DNA of 29,228 nucleotides, from the NCBI GenBank assembly GCA_022792755.1, contig JAAWBP010000154.1:1-29228 (forward strand). The letters are read 5' to 3'. The notes under the pieces were generated by a model, which saw only the letters and a list, made by a program, of their open reading frames with translations, was not told where the DNA came from and made no database searches. Source of the DNA: Oscillospiraceae bacterium (GTDB taxonomy: Bacteria; Bacillota; Clostridia; Oscillospirales; Ruminococcaceae). Position numbers and translations under genes: made by a program. This document shows positions 1 through 7,381 of the stretch, piece after piece; position 1 is the first letter of the stretch, and the number at the start of each line of letters is the position of its first letter.

Positions 1-170
1 GTGTCTTTCCTGTCCGCGGCCGCCATCCCTTCCGCCGCTTTTGAAGTCTGCGTCTGGGGGGACTCCACCGACTGGGACAACGCTTCTTTGGCAGGGTTAC
101 GGAGGAGTATCCGCAGCTCACCTCTTCTCTTTTTAATTTGATCCAAAACAGTGAGAACTTTTTAAAATAA
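1..170 (+). pseudogene. 3' end of an unidentified CDS, apparently frameshifted
   Basis: Two + strand frames each look coding in only one part of this stretch. Frame 1 reads well from base 1 to about 81, ending ...VCVWGDSTDWDN. Frame 3 reads well from about 84 to the TAA at 168-170, giving FFGRVTEEYPQL...NSENFLK. Inserting one base near 82-84 would join them into a single C-terminal segment of about 56 residues. Frame 1 alone runs on to a TGA at 139-141, and frame 3 has a TGA at 42. An intrinsic terminator follows at 229-260, as expected for a gene end. I do not recognise the family. It may be a decayed gene, a sequencing error, or chance; the upstream part lies outside the window. Confidence 0.4.
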
Positions 171-228
171 GTATATCCAAAGCATGTGAATATTTTGTCA
201 ACAGAAATGAAATCGTTTTTTATCATAG

Positions 229-260
229 CCCTCGGCCGTGCCGGAGGGTTTTATTTTTTA
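229..260 (+). terminator. Intrinsic terminator after the partial gene
   Basis: The stem CCCTC-GGC pairs with GCC-(bulged G)-GAGGG around a CGT loop (229-248). The tract TTTTATTTTTTA follows. It faces the + strand and closes the transcript of the partial gene at the window start. Confidence 0.75.
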
Positions 261-310
261 GTATCATTAGAGCAAAAGAGCAGCAGATAAGCAACCGTGT
301 TTTCATATAA

Positions 311-346
311 AAATACACCCCGGGGACTCGTTCCCGGGGTGTATTT
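311..346 (-). terminator. Terminator of the araB-araD-tal operon
   Basis: This is a perfect 14-bp inverted repeat, AAATACACCCCGGG with its complement, around an 8-nt loop. On the minus strand the right arm runs into TTTTTATATG, so it terminates transcription 19 nt after the tal stop codon. The + strand side also ends in ATTTATAA, so it may work weakly in both directions. Confidence 0.85.
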
Positions 347-364
347 ATAAGCAAATCGACATCT

Positions 365-1012
365 TTATTTCTTCGGAACGCCTTCCCAGTCTTTGAGGAA
401 GCGCTCGATTCCAGAAGTGGTCAGCGGATGGTTGATCATCTGCTTGATGACGCCGTAAGGAATCGTAGCGATATCGCAGCCCGCCTTTGCAGCCTCGATA
501 ACATGGATCGGGTTGCGGATCGATGCGGCGATGATCTCCGTCTGAATCTCATGAACCGCAAAAATCTGAGCAATGTCCTCAATCAGAATCATTCCTTCGG
601 AACCAATATCATCCAACCGGCCGAGGAACGGGCTGACATAAGTCGCACCGGCTCTGGCCGCCAGAAGCGCCTGCGCCGCGGAGAAGATCAAAGTGACATT
701 AGTTTTGATCCCCTTGGCAGTGAGCTGCTTGACAGCCTTCAGGCCCTCTGCGCACATCGGGATTTTGATGACAATATTCTTGTGGATTTTCGCGAGTTCA
801 AGGGCTTCCTCGACCATTTTCGGCGCCTCCAAAGAGATTACCTCTGCGGAGATCGGTCCGTCTACAATCCCGGTGATTTCTTTGACGACTTCGACGAAAT
901 CCCTGCCCTCTTTCGCAATCAGGGACGGGTTGGTGGTCACCCCGCAAATCACGCCCAGGTCATTGGCTTCTCTGATGTCGTCAACATTAGCGGTATCGAC
1001 AAACAATTTCAT
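365..1012 (-). CDS. tal: Small-type transaldolase (TalC/FSA family)
   Basis: The 215-residue protein is the usual length of the small TalC/FSA (MipB) family, cytosolic aldolases that form a Schiff base. The expected lysine is K83 in VIKIPM; TTNPSLI (26-32) and TNVTLIF (104-110) are also family motifs. At the two positions that separate the activities, it has Glu57 (Gln59 in E. coli FSA) and Phe129 (Tyr131 in FSA, Phe178 in TalB). This favours true transaldolase over fructose-6-phosphate aldolase. The ATG at 1010-1012 has AAAGGATG about 7 nt upstream; an in-frame TTG 18 nt earlier lies on that ribosome binding site and is unlikely. It is the last gene after araB and araD, so it probably passes pentose-derived carbon back to glycolysis. 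Confidence 0.9.
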   Translation of the reverse strand: MKLFVDTANVDDIREANDLGVICGVTTNPSLIAKEGRDFVEVVKEITGIVDGPISAEVISLEAPKMVEEALELAKIHKNIVIKIPMCAEGLKAVKQLTAKGIKTNVTLIFSAAQALLAARAGATYVSPFLGRLDDIGSEGMILIEDIAQIFAVHEIQTEIIAASIRNPIHVIEAAKAGCDIATIPYGVIKQMINHPLTTSGIERFLKDWEGVPKK

Positions 1013-1171
1013 AACAGTACATCCTTTCAAAATAAATTAACATAAATCTGAAAACGCAGCGCGTTTCCCCCGCCTTCCGGCAGGCATTTTGCAATAGCAA
1101 AACGATTTATTGTTCATGATATTGTGGTATCCCGGCAAAGCCGGAGGCGGCAAACGGTGCATCCTTTTGTC

Positions 1172-1180
1172 ATTATATCA
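1172..1180 (-). promoter_or_regulatory. Extended -10 promoter candidate before tal
   Basis: The minus strand reads TGATATAAT, a consensus TGnTATAAT extended -10; no good -35 is present. A transcript from here would have a leader of about 155 nt with two small hairpins: CCGGC/GCCGG (1132-1144) and TTTTGC/GCAAAA (1087-1102). This could let tal be expressed separately from araB-araD. Sequence match only. Confidence 0.45.
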
Positions 1181-1222
1181 AAAAGGAGCTTTACCGTATT
1201 GGCCATCGTTTAAAGGTCATTT

Positions 1223-1924
1223 TTACTTTTTCTGCCCGTAATAGGCGTTTGGCCCGTGCTTGCGGAGAAAATGCTTGTCTAAGAGCTCCTGCTGCATCGG
1301 GGTGGTGACAGCGCCGCGAAGCATCTCCGTGTGCCACGCCATCATTGCAACTTCCTCCAGAACGACCGCGTTGTGAACCGCGTCAAACGGATCCTTCCCC
1401 CAGGTAAACGGCCCATGGCTTTTGACCAGGACGCCCGGAACATAATCGGGATTGAGCCCTGCAAAACGCTCAACGATCACCTTGCCAGTGTTGAGCTCAT
1501 AGGCGCCGGCGATCTCCTCGGGAGTCATCGAACGGGTACAGGGAATTTCCCCATAGAAATAATCCCCCTGCGTCGTGCCGTAAGCCGGGATCCCTCTCCC
1601 CGCCTGGGCCCAGACCGTCGCCCAACGCGAATGGGTATGAACGACGCCGCCGATGTTCTTAAAATTACGGTAAAATTCCAGGTGAGTATCGGTGTCAGAG
1701 GAAGGATTCAGTTCTCCTTCCACCTTCTTCCCATCCAGGTCGAGGACAACCATATCCTCCGGCTTCATCGCATCGTACTCAACGCCGCTCGGCTTGATAA
1801 CGATCAGCCCTTTCTCCCTGTCAATCCCAGAGACATTCCCCCAGGTAAAGGTGATCAAATGATGCGCCGGAAGAAGCATATTCGCCTCATAAACCTTCTG
1901 TTTCAGTGTTTCCAGCATGGCCAT
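1223..1924 (-). CDS. araD: L-ribulose-5-phosphate 4-epimerase
   Basis: This class II aldolase-fold enzyme converts L-ribulose-5-P to D-xylulose-5-P using zinc. At 233 residues it is full length. Zinc ligands are His96 and His98 in VVHTHSRWAT and His170 in VKSHGPF; SSDTDTH (76-81, with Asp77) and the C-terminal KHGPNAYYGQ, carrying the catalytic tyrosine region, are present. The start ATG-GCC-ATG follows GAAAGGAAG; the first ATG is about 4 nt and the second 10 nt from it, so either may be used. It sits 111 nt after araB and 210 nt before tal on the same strand. No araA (isomerase) is in the window, so it is elsewhere or the substrate arrives as L-ribulose. Confidence 0.96.
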   Translation of the reverse strand: MAMLETLKQKVYEANMLLPAHHLITFTWGNVSGIDREKGLIVIKPSGVEYDAMKPEDMVVLDLDGKKVEGELNPSSDTDTHLEFYRNFKNIGGVVHTHSRWATVWAQAGRGIPAYGTTQGDYFYGEIPCTRSMTPEEIAGAYELNTGKVIVERFAGLNPDYVPGVLVKSHGPFTWGKDPFDAVHNAVVLEEVAMMAWHTEMLRGAVTTPMQQELLDKHFLRKHGPNAYYGQKK

Positions 1925-2035
1925 CGACTTCCTTTCACAAGAGCACTAAAAGAAAATTTCAAAAACTTTCAACCCTTTCTCTTTGTCAGACCGGCCTCCA
2001 GCATGGATTCAAACCAGCCGTTGCCCAATAAACCC

Positions 2036-3709
2036 TTATTTGGAGGCCACAACCTCTTTTTTGATATTTTTCAGCCGCTTCATCACATCGTTGGCACCGC
2101 GGCCGAAGTAGTCATGGAGCTTTTTGTATTCAGCAAAGAGCTTATCGTAAATCGCCGCATTCTCCGGGATCGGCGTATAGATAGTATCCTTGAGTTTTCC
2201 CATGACACTGCCCGCCTCAAAGATGCTGTCATAGCCGCCGCGGTCTTTCCCTGCCGCAACTGCGCCGAAGATGGCAGAGCCGAGCGCCGGGCCCTGAGAG
2301 CTTCCGGAAATCTTGATCGGCATGTTGATGATATCGGCATAAATCTGCATCGTCATCGGGTCTTTTTCCGCGATGCCGCCCGCCGCGTAGAACTCATTAA
2401 CTGGGACGCCGCTGTTGCGGAATGCTTCGATAATCGTGCGGGTGCCGTAGGCAGTCGCCTCGATCAAAGCGCGGTAAATCTCCTCCGGCTTGGTTAAGAG
2501 GGTCATGCCGAGGATCACACCGGTCAAGTCTACATCGACCAAAACAGAACGGTTTCCGTTCCACCAATCGAGGGCAACCAGCCCGCTTTCGCCCGGACGG
2601 AGTTTTTCCGCTTTCTGGCGGAGGTATTTATGGATGTTGATCCCCTTGGTTTTCGCATCGGCGACATACTCAGCGGTAAGGCAATTCTCAATAAACCATG
2701 CAAAATGGTCGCCCACGCAGCTCTGTCCCGCTTCATACCCATAAAATCCGGGGAGAATGCCGTCCTCTACCACGCCGCACATTCCCGGAACCTGTTTTTC
2801 CTCTGTGCCGAGGAGCATATGGCAGGTAGAAGTCCCCATAATCGCAAGCATCTTTCCAGGGCCGTCAATCTTGACAGCCGGGACGCAGACATGAGCGTCA
2901 ACATTGCCGACAGCAACTGCAGTTCCAACGCGAAGCCCTGTCAGGCGGGCTGCCTCCTCGGTGATTTCACCCGCTTTCGAGCCGAGCGTTTTAATGGTGC
3001 GGCTCAGCTTTTCATCCACCACATGCTCCAACCGCGGGTCGAGCGCCTTAAAGAATTCGTCGGAAGGATAGCCGTCCCGTTTGTGCCAGATCGCCTTATA
3101 GCCGGCGGTACAACTATTCCGGGTTTTCTTCCCGGTCAGTTGCCAAATCACCCAGTCGGTCGCCTCGACGAAGCAGTCCATCGCGTCGTAGACATCCGGC
3201 GCCTCGTCCAAAATCTGCCAGAGTTTAGGGATTGCCCATTCGGAAGAAATCTTGCCGCCATAACGGGAAAGCCATTTCTCCCCTCTTGCCTCGGCGATTT
3301 CATTGAGCTTATTCGCCTTGTCCTGCGCCGCGTGATGCTTCCAAAGCTTCACATAGGCGTGCGGGTTGGACTTAAACTGCTCTAAAAAACAGAGCGGCGT
3401 ACCGTCCAGCTTAACCGGCAGAACCGTACAAGCGGTAAAATCGACGCCGATTCCGATGACGTCATCCGGTGAAACATGTGTTTGTGCAAGTACGTCCGGG
3501 ATTGTATGTGAAAAAACATCCAGATAATCCTGAGGATCCTCCAGCGCCCAGTCTGGTCCCAAAGGTGTACCGTCAGGGAGCGCTTCGTCCATAACCGCAT
3601 GGGGATATTCAAAGGTACTGCTCGCCAATTCTTCGCCAGTCTGTACATCAACCATAACCGCTCGTCCGGATAAAGTGCCAAAATCTACGCCGATCGAATA
3701 TTTTCCCAT
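2036..3709 (-). CDS. araB: Ribulokinase
   Basis: FGGY-family sugar kinase that phosphorylates L-ribulose with ATP, here 557 residues. The N-terminal YSIGVDFGTLSGRAVMVD is the phosphate-binding signature (Asp9). GVDFTACTVLPV (88-99) is the sugar-site segment, GNVDAH (268-273) holds the likely catalytic base Asp271, MGTSTCHM (291-298) and GYEAGQSCVGDHFAW (324-338) are ribulokinase-typical, and AAGGIAEKD lies in the C-terminal ATPase half. An upstream in-frame extension of about 26 residues is poor coding sequence. AAAGGAAGAGG precedes tandem ATGs at 3712 and 3709; I chose the second for spacing. It is the first gene of the operon with araD and tal, read from a promoter at 3786-3814. Confidence 0.96.
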   Translation of the reverse strand: MGKYSIGVDFGTLSGRAVMVDVQTGEELASSTFEYPHAVMDEALPDGTPLGPDWALEDPQDYLDVFSHTIPDVLAQTHVSPDDVIGIGVDFTACTVLPVKLDGTPLCFLEQFKSNPHAYVKLWKHHAAQDKANKLNEIAEARGEKWLSRYGGKISSEWAIPKLWQILDEAPDVYDAMDCFVEATDWVIWQLTGKKTRNSCTAGYKAIWHKRDGYPSDEFFKALDPRLEHVVDEKLSRTIKTLGSKAGEITEEAARLTGLRVGTAVAVGNVDAHVCVPAVKIDGPGKMLAIMGTSTCHMLLGTEEKQVPGMCGVVEDGILPGFYGYEAGQSCVGDHFAWFIENCLTAEYVADAKTKGINIHKYLRQKAEKLRPGESGLVALDWWNGNRSVLVDVDLTGVILGMTLLTKPEEIYRALIEATAYGTRTIIEAFRNSGVPVNEFYAAGGIAEKDPMTMQIYADIINMPIKISGSSQGPALGSAIFGAVAAGKDRGGYDSIFEAGSVMGKLKDTIYTPIPENAAIYDKLFAEYKKLHDYFGRGANDVMKRLKNIKKEVVASK

Positions 3710-3785
3710 CATCCTCTTCCTTTCATCTGCCTGTCCTCCATCTGCTAAAAGATACCGAAGACAGCGGGCTATATAACATATTCTC

Positions 3786-3814
3786 ATTTTACACTATATC
3801 AAGGTTGAAATCAA
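3786..3814 (-). promoter_or_regulatory. Sigma-A promoter of the ara operon
   Basis: The minus strand has TTGATT (-35, 3809-3814), a 17-nt spacer and TAAAAT (-10, 3786-3791). Transcription would start near 3779 and leave a leader of about 70 nt before araB. Confidence 0.65.
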
Positions 3815-3827
3815 GACCGAATCGGCC
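3815..3827. promoter_or_regulatory. Possible operator next to the araB -35 box
   Basis: GACCGAATCGGCC contains a 9-bp palindrome, CCGA-A-TCGG, with a matching outer G/C pair. It directly abuts the -35 hexamer. That is a plausible place for an activator or repressor of arabinose genes; no regulator is encoded nearby and it does not match the Bacillus AraR box I know. Confidence 0.3.
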
Positions 3828-3877
3828 AGATTCCTCCCTCTTTTGACGCGGTGCTGATCTGCCGCTTTCGTCCATTT

Positions 3878-5437
3878 TTAAAACATCATCTGCTCTACAT
3901 AATGCTCCATAAAAACCGGATTGGAAGAAAGGCTGATCTCTTCCGCCGCCGACAAAACCGCCTTTTCCCGTTTCGCCGCTTCCCGGTCGAGCAGGAGGAT
4001 CGAGGCCCCGGCTCCCGCGCCGTTTCCGATCACGCGCACCTTTTCCTTCAACTCCGGCGGAAAAAGCCCGATTCCCGCAGCGGATTCAAGGTCGATATAA
4101 GCGCCGAACCCGCCTGCAAGATAAAGGAATTCGATTTCCTCCGCTTTACAGCCTGACTCGTGGAGCAGGGTGCTGATTCCCGCAGCAATGGCTGATTTCG
4201 CAAGCTGCAGTTTGCGGATGTCCTGCTGTGTGATAAGCACGCCGCTGTCCCCGATCTTCAGCGCCGGAAACCCGTCAAATTCGGTTCCGTAACGGAGATA
4301 GTTCTCCTGATCCTCGTCGATCCGCCCGGTATCGTCGATCAGTCCCATTCTGACAAAAAGATAAACTGCGTCAAGTATCCCGGAGCCACAGATTCCGGCG
4401 GGCCGGCCGCCGCCAAGGACAGAGTAGAAAATCTCCCCTTCATTTTCCCAAACCTTGCTGATAGCCCCGTCAACTGCCGTCATCCCCATCTGCATTCCGG
4501 CGCCTTCAAAGGCAGGGCCCGCCGCCGTAGAGCAACAGTACAGTTTCTCACGGCGCAGAAGAGCCATCTCCCCGTTGGTGCCCAGGTCGAGCAGAAGAGC
4601 CGTTTGCTGTTCCATCATCCCACTGGCCAGGATAGAACAGGTGATATCGCCGCCTACATAAGAGCTGACACATCCCGGCAGATAGACATGCGCGGCAGGC
4701 GCGGCCCGAAAAATCCCCGGCTCCAATTCCTCCCCAAAGAGGCTGACCGGCGTAAACGGATAGACCGCAATTCCATAGGGATCAAGCCCGGTCAGCAAAT
4801 GGAGCATCGTCGTATTTCCGGCGATAACGATCTCCTTCAAAGAATCCGCATCACAGCCGCTGGAGGAAAGCGAGTCTTCGATCATCTGGTTGAGCTGCTC
4901 GACAATCGCCTTTTGAAGCGGCTCTTCCCCGTTTTCATTGCAGTAGTTGATCCGGGAGATTACATCCGCCCCGAATCCGCGCTGCGCATTCATCCCGCTG
5001 CGGACGCAGAGAAGCGTTCCATCCGAAAGGCGGTAGAGATAAATGACGACGGTCGTCGTTCCGATGTCCACGGCCAAGCCGCATCCCTCCTTCCAACGAG
5101 GAGCGACATGGTATTCCGCTTTTCCGGTTTCGGACAAAACCACCCCGCCGGAAAGAGCTTCATCCAATAAAACAGTACAGTCGCCTTCGGCTCTGGCAAA
5201 GCAAGCCAGTCGAATCCCCGCTTTCCGTTCCGCTTCATTCAAAAATTTCAATTCGTCCGGCGAAACGGGACTGAGCGCGCCGGATACCTTGACCTTGCAC
5301 TTGCCGCAGGTGTGGTTTCCAGCGCAGGGCATCGAAAAGGGATAGCCTTCCTTTTGAAGAAAATCCGAAAGCCGAATCCCCGCTTCAATCTGATAACAGT
5401 CCGTTTGTCCGCCGGTCTTTACTATAAGCTGACTCAA
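3878..5437 (-). CDS. Ferredoxin-ASKHA protein, RACo-like corrinoid activator family
   Basis: The 519-residue protein has two parts. Residues 1-90 form a plant-type [2Fe-2S] domain with Cys38, Cys44, Cys47 and Cys79. Residues 118 to the end are an ASKHA ATPase-like domain: VDIGTTTV (123-130), GNTTM (207-211), LLDLGTNGE (282-290), STAAGPAFEGA (303-313), GICGSGILDA (348-357), AGGFGAYID (441-449), GNGAGAGA (471-478). This is the architecture of RACo/RamA-type proteins that use ATP to re-reduce cobalt in corrinoid methyltransferases. The start is a TTG with AGGAGG 8 nt upstream. No corrinoid protein or methyltransferase is in the window, so its partner is unknown. It is shorter than RACo (about 630 residues), lacking most of the linker region. 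Confidence 0.85.
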   Translation of the reverse strand: MSQLIVKTGGQTDCYQIEAGIRLSDFLQKEGYPFSMPCAGNHTCGKCKVKVSGALSPVSPDELKFLNEAERKAGIRLACFARAEGDCTVLLDEALSGGVVLSETGKAEYHVAPRWKEGCGLAVDIGTTTVVIYLYRLSDGTLLCVRSGMNAQRGFGADVISRINYCNENGEEPLQKAIVEQLNQMIEDSLSSSGCDADSLKEIVIAGNTTMLHLLTGLDPYGIAVYPFTPVSLFGEELEPGIFRAAPAAHVYLPGCVSSYVGGDITCSILASGMMEQQTALLLDLGTNGEMALLRREKLYCCSTAAGPAFEGAGMQMGMTAVDGAISKVWENEGEIFYSVLGGGRPAGICGSGILDAVYLFVRMGLIDDTGRIDEDQENYLRYGTEFDGFPALKIGDSGVLITQQDIRKLQLAKSAIAAGISTLLHESGCKAEEIEFLYLAGGFGAYIDLESAAGIGLFPPELKEKVRVIGNGAGAGASILLLDREAAKREKAVLSAAEEISLSSNPVFMEHYVEQMMF

Positions 5438-5484
5438 ATTTTATTCCTCCTATACCGGTTCCCTTTTGGAAAATATTGCCCGGT

Positions 5485-5514
5485 GTATGATCTCCCTTTT
5501 TTGCGTTCATACTT
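5485..5514 (+). promoter_or_regulatory. Sigma-G-type promoter of sigG
   Basis: GTATG (5485-5489), an 18-nt spacer and CATACTT (5508-5514) fit the B. subtilis sigma-G pattern (-35 GnATR; -10 CATnnTA, one mismatch at the last base). The predicted start is about 35 nt before the sigG ATG. It suggests positive autoregulation in the forespore. No clear sigma-A box is seen here. Confidence 0.5.
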
Positions 5515-5554
5515 TTATTGGCTGAACGAAACACAAGCAAGGGAGCGGTCGAAA

Positions 5555-6325
5555 ATGCTAATCAACAAAGTAGAAATCTGTGGTGTAAACACCGCAAAGC
5601 TGAAGGTGCTGAAAGAAAAAGAAAAGATGGAACTGCTGGCCCGAACCAAAAACGGAGACCAGAAAGCGAGAGAACAACTGATTAATGGAAATCTCCGGCT
5701 TGTCTTGAGCGTAATCCAACGTTTCACCAACCGCGGCGAAAATCTGGACGACCTGTTTCAGGTGGGCTGCATCGGACTGATCAAAGCAATCGACCACTTT
5801 GACCTGTCCCATGCAGTCCGCTTTTCCACCTACGCCGTCCCTATGATTTTGGGGGAAATCCGCAGATATCTGCGAGATAACAACTCCGTCCGGGTGAGCC
5901 GCTCCCTCAAGGATATTGCATACAAAGCCATGCAAGTCAAAGAAAGGCTGACCAACGAAACACAGCGGGAACCAACTGTCGAAGAAATTGCAAAAGAGCT
6001 CGACCTTCCAAAGCATGAGGTCGTTCTTGCACTCGAAGCAATCGTCGACCCCGTTTCGCTCAACGAGCCGATCTATTCCGACGGCGGGGATACCATCTAT
6101 GTCATGGATCAGGTGAGCGACAAAAGCGACGACCACGGCTGGCTCGAGGAAATCGCCCTGAAAGAGGCGATCAGCAAGCTGGCACCCCGTGAAAAAAAGA
6201 TCCTCTCACTCCGCTTTTTCGGCGGAAAAACCCAGGTGGAAGTCGCGAGCGAAATCGGCATCTCGCAGGCGCAGGTATCCAGGCTCGAAAAAAGCGCGCT
6301 CGACCGGATCAAAGGGCAGATTTAG
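5555..6325 (+). CDS. sigG: RNA polymerase sporulation sigma factor sigma-G
   Basis: The 256-residue sigma-70 family protein directs late forespore transcription. It begins with the sigma-G signature NKVEICGVNT (4-13). Region 2 reads NLDDLFQVGCIGLIKAID and FSTYAVPMILGEIRRYLRDN (61-109). Region 3 contains SVRVSRSLKDIAYKA, and region 4 has the helix-turn-helix TQVEVASEIGISQAQVSRLE (226-245). The ATG follows GGGAG by about 9 nt; the frame stays open further upstream but that part is not homologous. In Bacillus sigG follows spoIIGA-sigE; here it stands alone, divergent from the ferredoxin-ASKHA gene. Confidence 0.96.
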   Translation: MLINKVEICGVNTAKLKVLKEKEKMELLARTKNGDQKAREQLINGNLRLVLSVIQRFTNRGENLDDLFQVGCIGLIKAIDHFDLSHAVRFSTYAVPMILGEIRRYLRDNNSVRVSRSLKDIAYKAMQVKERLTNETQREPTVEEIAKELDLPKHEVVLALEAIVDPVSLNEPIYSDGGDTIYVMDQVSDKSDDHGWLEEIALKEAISKLAPREKKILSLRFFGGKTQVEVASEIGISQAQVSRLEKSALDRIKGQI

Positions 6326-6500
6326 TTCCGGCGGCAAGAACCAGACGAAGCGGATTTTAGACAGATCAAAGGACTGCTGCCGCACTGCTAACGGCCCTTG
6401 TAAAAATGCTCTTCAGGAAAGGAGAACCCTAACGATCCGCACATGGCCGGGACATTAGCCCCTCGATATTATAACACCGCAGACATCGAAAAATCAATCG
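6326..6500 (+). other. Long 3' untranslated stretch after sigG
   Basis: About 175 nt separate the sigG stop from its terminator. I see no supported gene. Two tiny ORFs exist (ATG at 6403, 8 codons; ATG at 6443, 31 codons); the longer runs through the terminator and its only SD-like sequence (AAGGAG near 6419) is too far away. It may hold an RNA element, but nothing specific is recognised. Confidence 0.4.
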
Positions 6501-6528
6501 AGCCCCTTCTTTTAAGAAGGGGCTTTTT
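6501..6528 (+). terminator. Terminator after sigG
   Basis: An 11-bp perfect stem, AGCCCCTTCTT with AAGAAGGGGCT, is followed by TTTTTGCTCGTTT. On the minus strand a T-rich segment (GATTTTTC) begins several bases after the stem, so it might also stop the methyltransferase transcript. Confidence 0.88.
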
Positions 6529-6584
6529 GCTCGTTTAGATTATCTTCATTTCAGATAGCCGGCTTACCAAAGCCGCCTCTGTTT

Positions 6585-7349
6585 TCACCGTTTTTTAGCC
6601 AGGTAAAGCTCCATCATATCACAGACCGTCAGCATAGAGCCGGTTTCTTCGATCGCCGTCCTGATCTCTTCCTCCAGCCGTATCCGGGCTTCCACAGGCA
6701 TGGCGCAGTGGTCCGAATAGGTGTTGAGAAGCGCGATATAATTTTCGGCGTCGAAACGGCGTGTTTGAAAAAAGCACTGGGATAAACCGTCTGAAAAACC
6801 ATACCGCTCCAAAAGGGCAAGGGAGCAATACCTGTCTGTTTTTGGCTTTCTCGGCGGTTCGCCCGGCCGATACTTTCGATAGGCACGTTGGATTTCGCTG
6901 TGGAGGGGATCATCTTCTCTCGCAGGAAAAGGGCTGTTCCAAAACAGCGCCAGCGTTCCCCCTTCCTTCAGCAAAGAGTGAACCTTTGGATAGCCGGTCT
7001 CCTCCGGAACCCAGTGAAAGGCTGTAGCGGAATAGACTAATGAAAAACCAGCTTCCTCCGCCTCGTATGACTCAAACGGCAGATTAACCACTCGAAAACC
7101 AGGGAATTCTGAAAATTTTTCCCGGCAATAATTCGCCAGGCGCACATCCTTCTCAACCGCAGTTACCCGACAGCCCTTTTGCAGAAAAAATTCGGTCGCC
7201 TGCCCAGTGCCGGGGCCGATTTCCAAAACCCTTTCTCCGGCTGTCATCCCGGAATAATCCCAAACAGCAGAAAAAAGCTCCGGGCAATACCGGGGCCTCA
7301 TTCTGTCGTAATTTTCGGCGTCGTCACCGAATGGAGTGTTCTTTTCCAC
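6585..7349 (-). CDS. Class I SAM-dependent methyltransferase
   Basis: Rossmann-fold methyltransferase of about 254 residues. Motif I is VLEIGPGTGQATEFFL, followed by the acidic strand end VTAVEKD, and motif IV-like YSATAFHWV with the FHWV seen in UbiE/trans-aconitate-methyltransferase-like families. The acceptor is unknown. The frame is open up to 7385, where a GTG overlaps the hydrolase stop (GTGA) but has no good ribosome binding site. A GTG at 7349 has GAGGGGAAG 6 nt upstream and begins just before the conserved start of the family (VEKNTPFGDDAENYDR), so I prefer it. It is probably translated from the same mRNA as the hydrolase. Confidence 0.82.
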   Translation of the reverse strand: MEKNTPFGDDAENYDRMRPRYCPELFSAVWDYSGMTAGERVLEIGPGTGQATEFFLQKGCRVTAVEKDVRLANYCREKFSEFPGFRVVNLPFESYEAEEAGFSLVYSATAFHWVPEETGYPKVHSLLKEGGTLALFWNSPFPAREDDPLHSEIQRAYRKYRPGEPPRKPKTDRYCSLALLERYGFSDGLSQCFFQTRRFDAENYIALLNTYSDHCAMPVEARIRLEEEIRTAIEETGSMLTVCDMMELYLAKKR

Positions 7350-7381
7350 GTCGATCTTCCCCTCTGGCAAATATTCTGCCC

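Noticed and set aside
6443..6538. 31-codon ORF after sigG
   Set aside because: It reads through the sigG terminator and the nearest AAGGAG is about 20 nt from its ATG.
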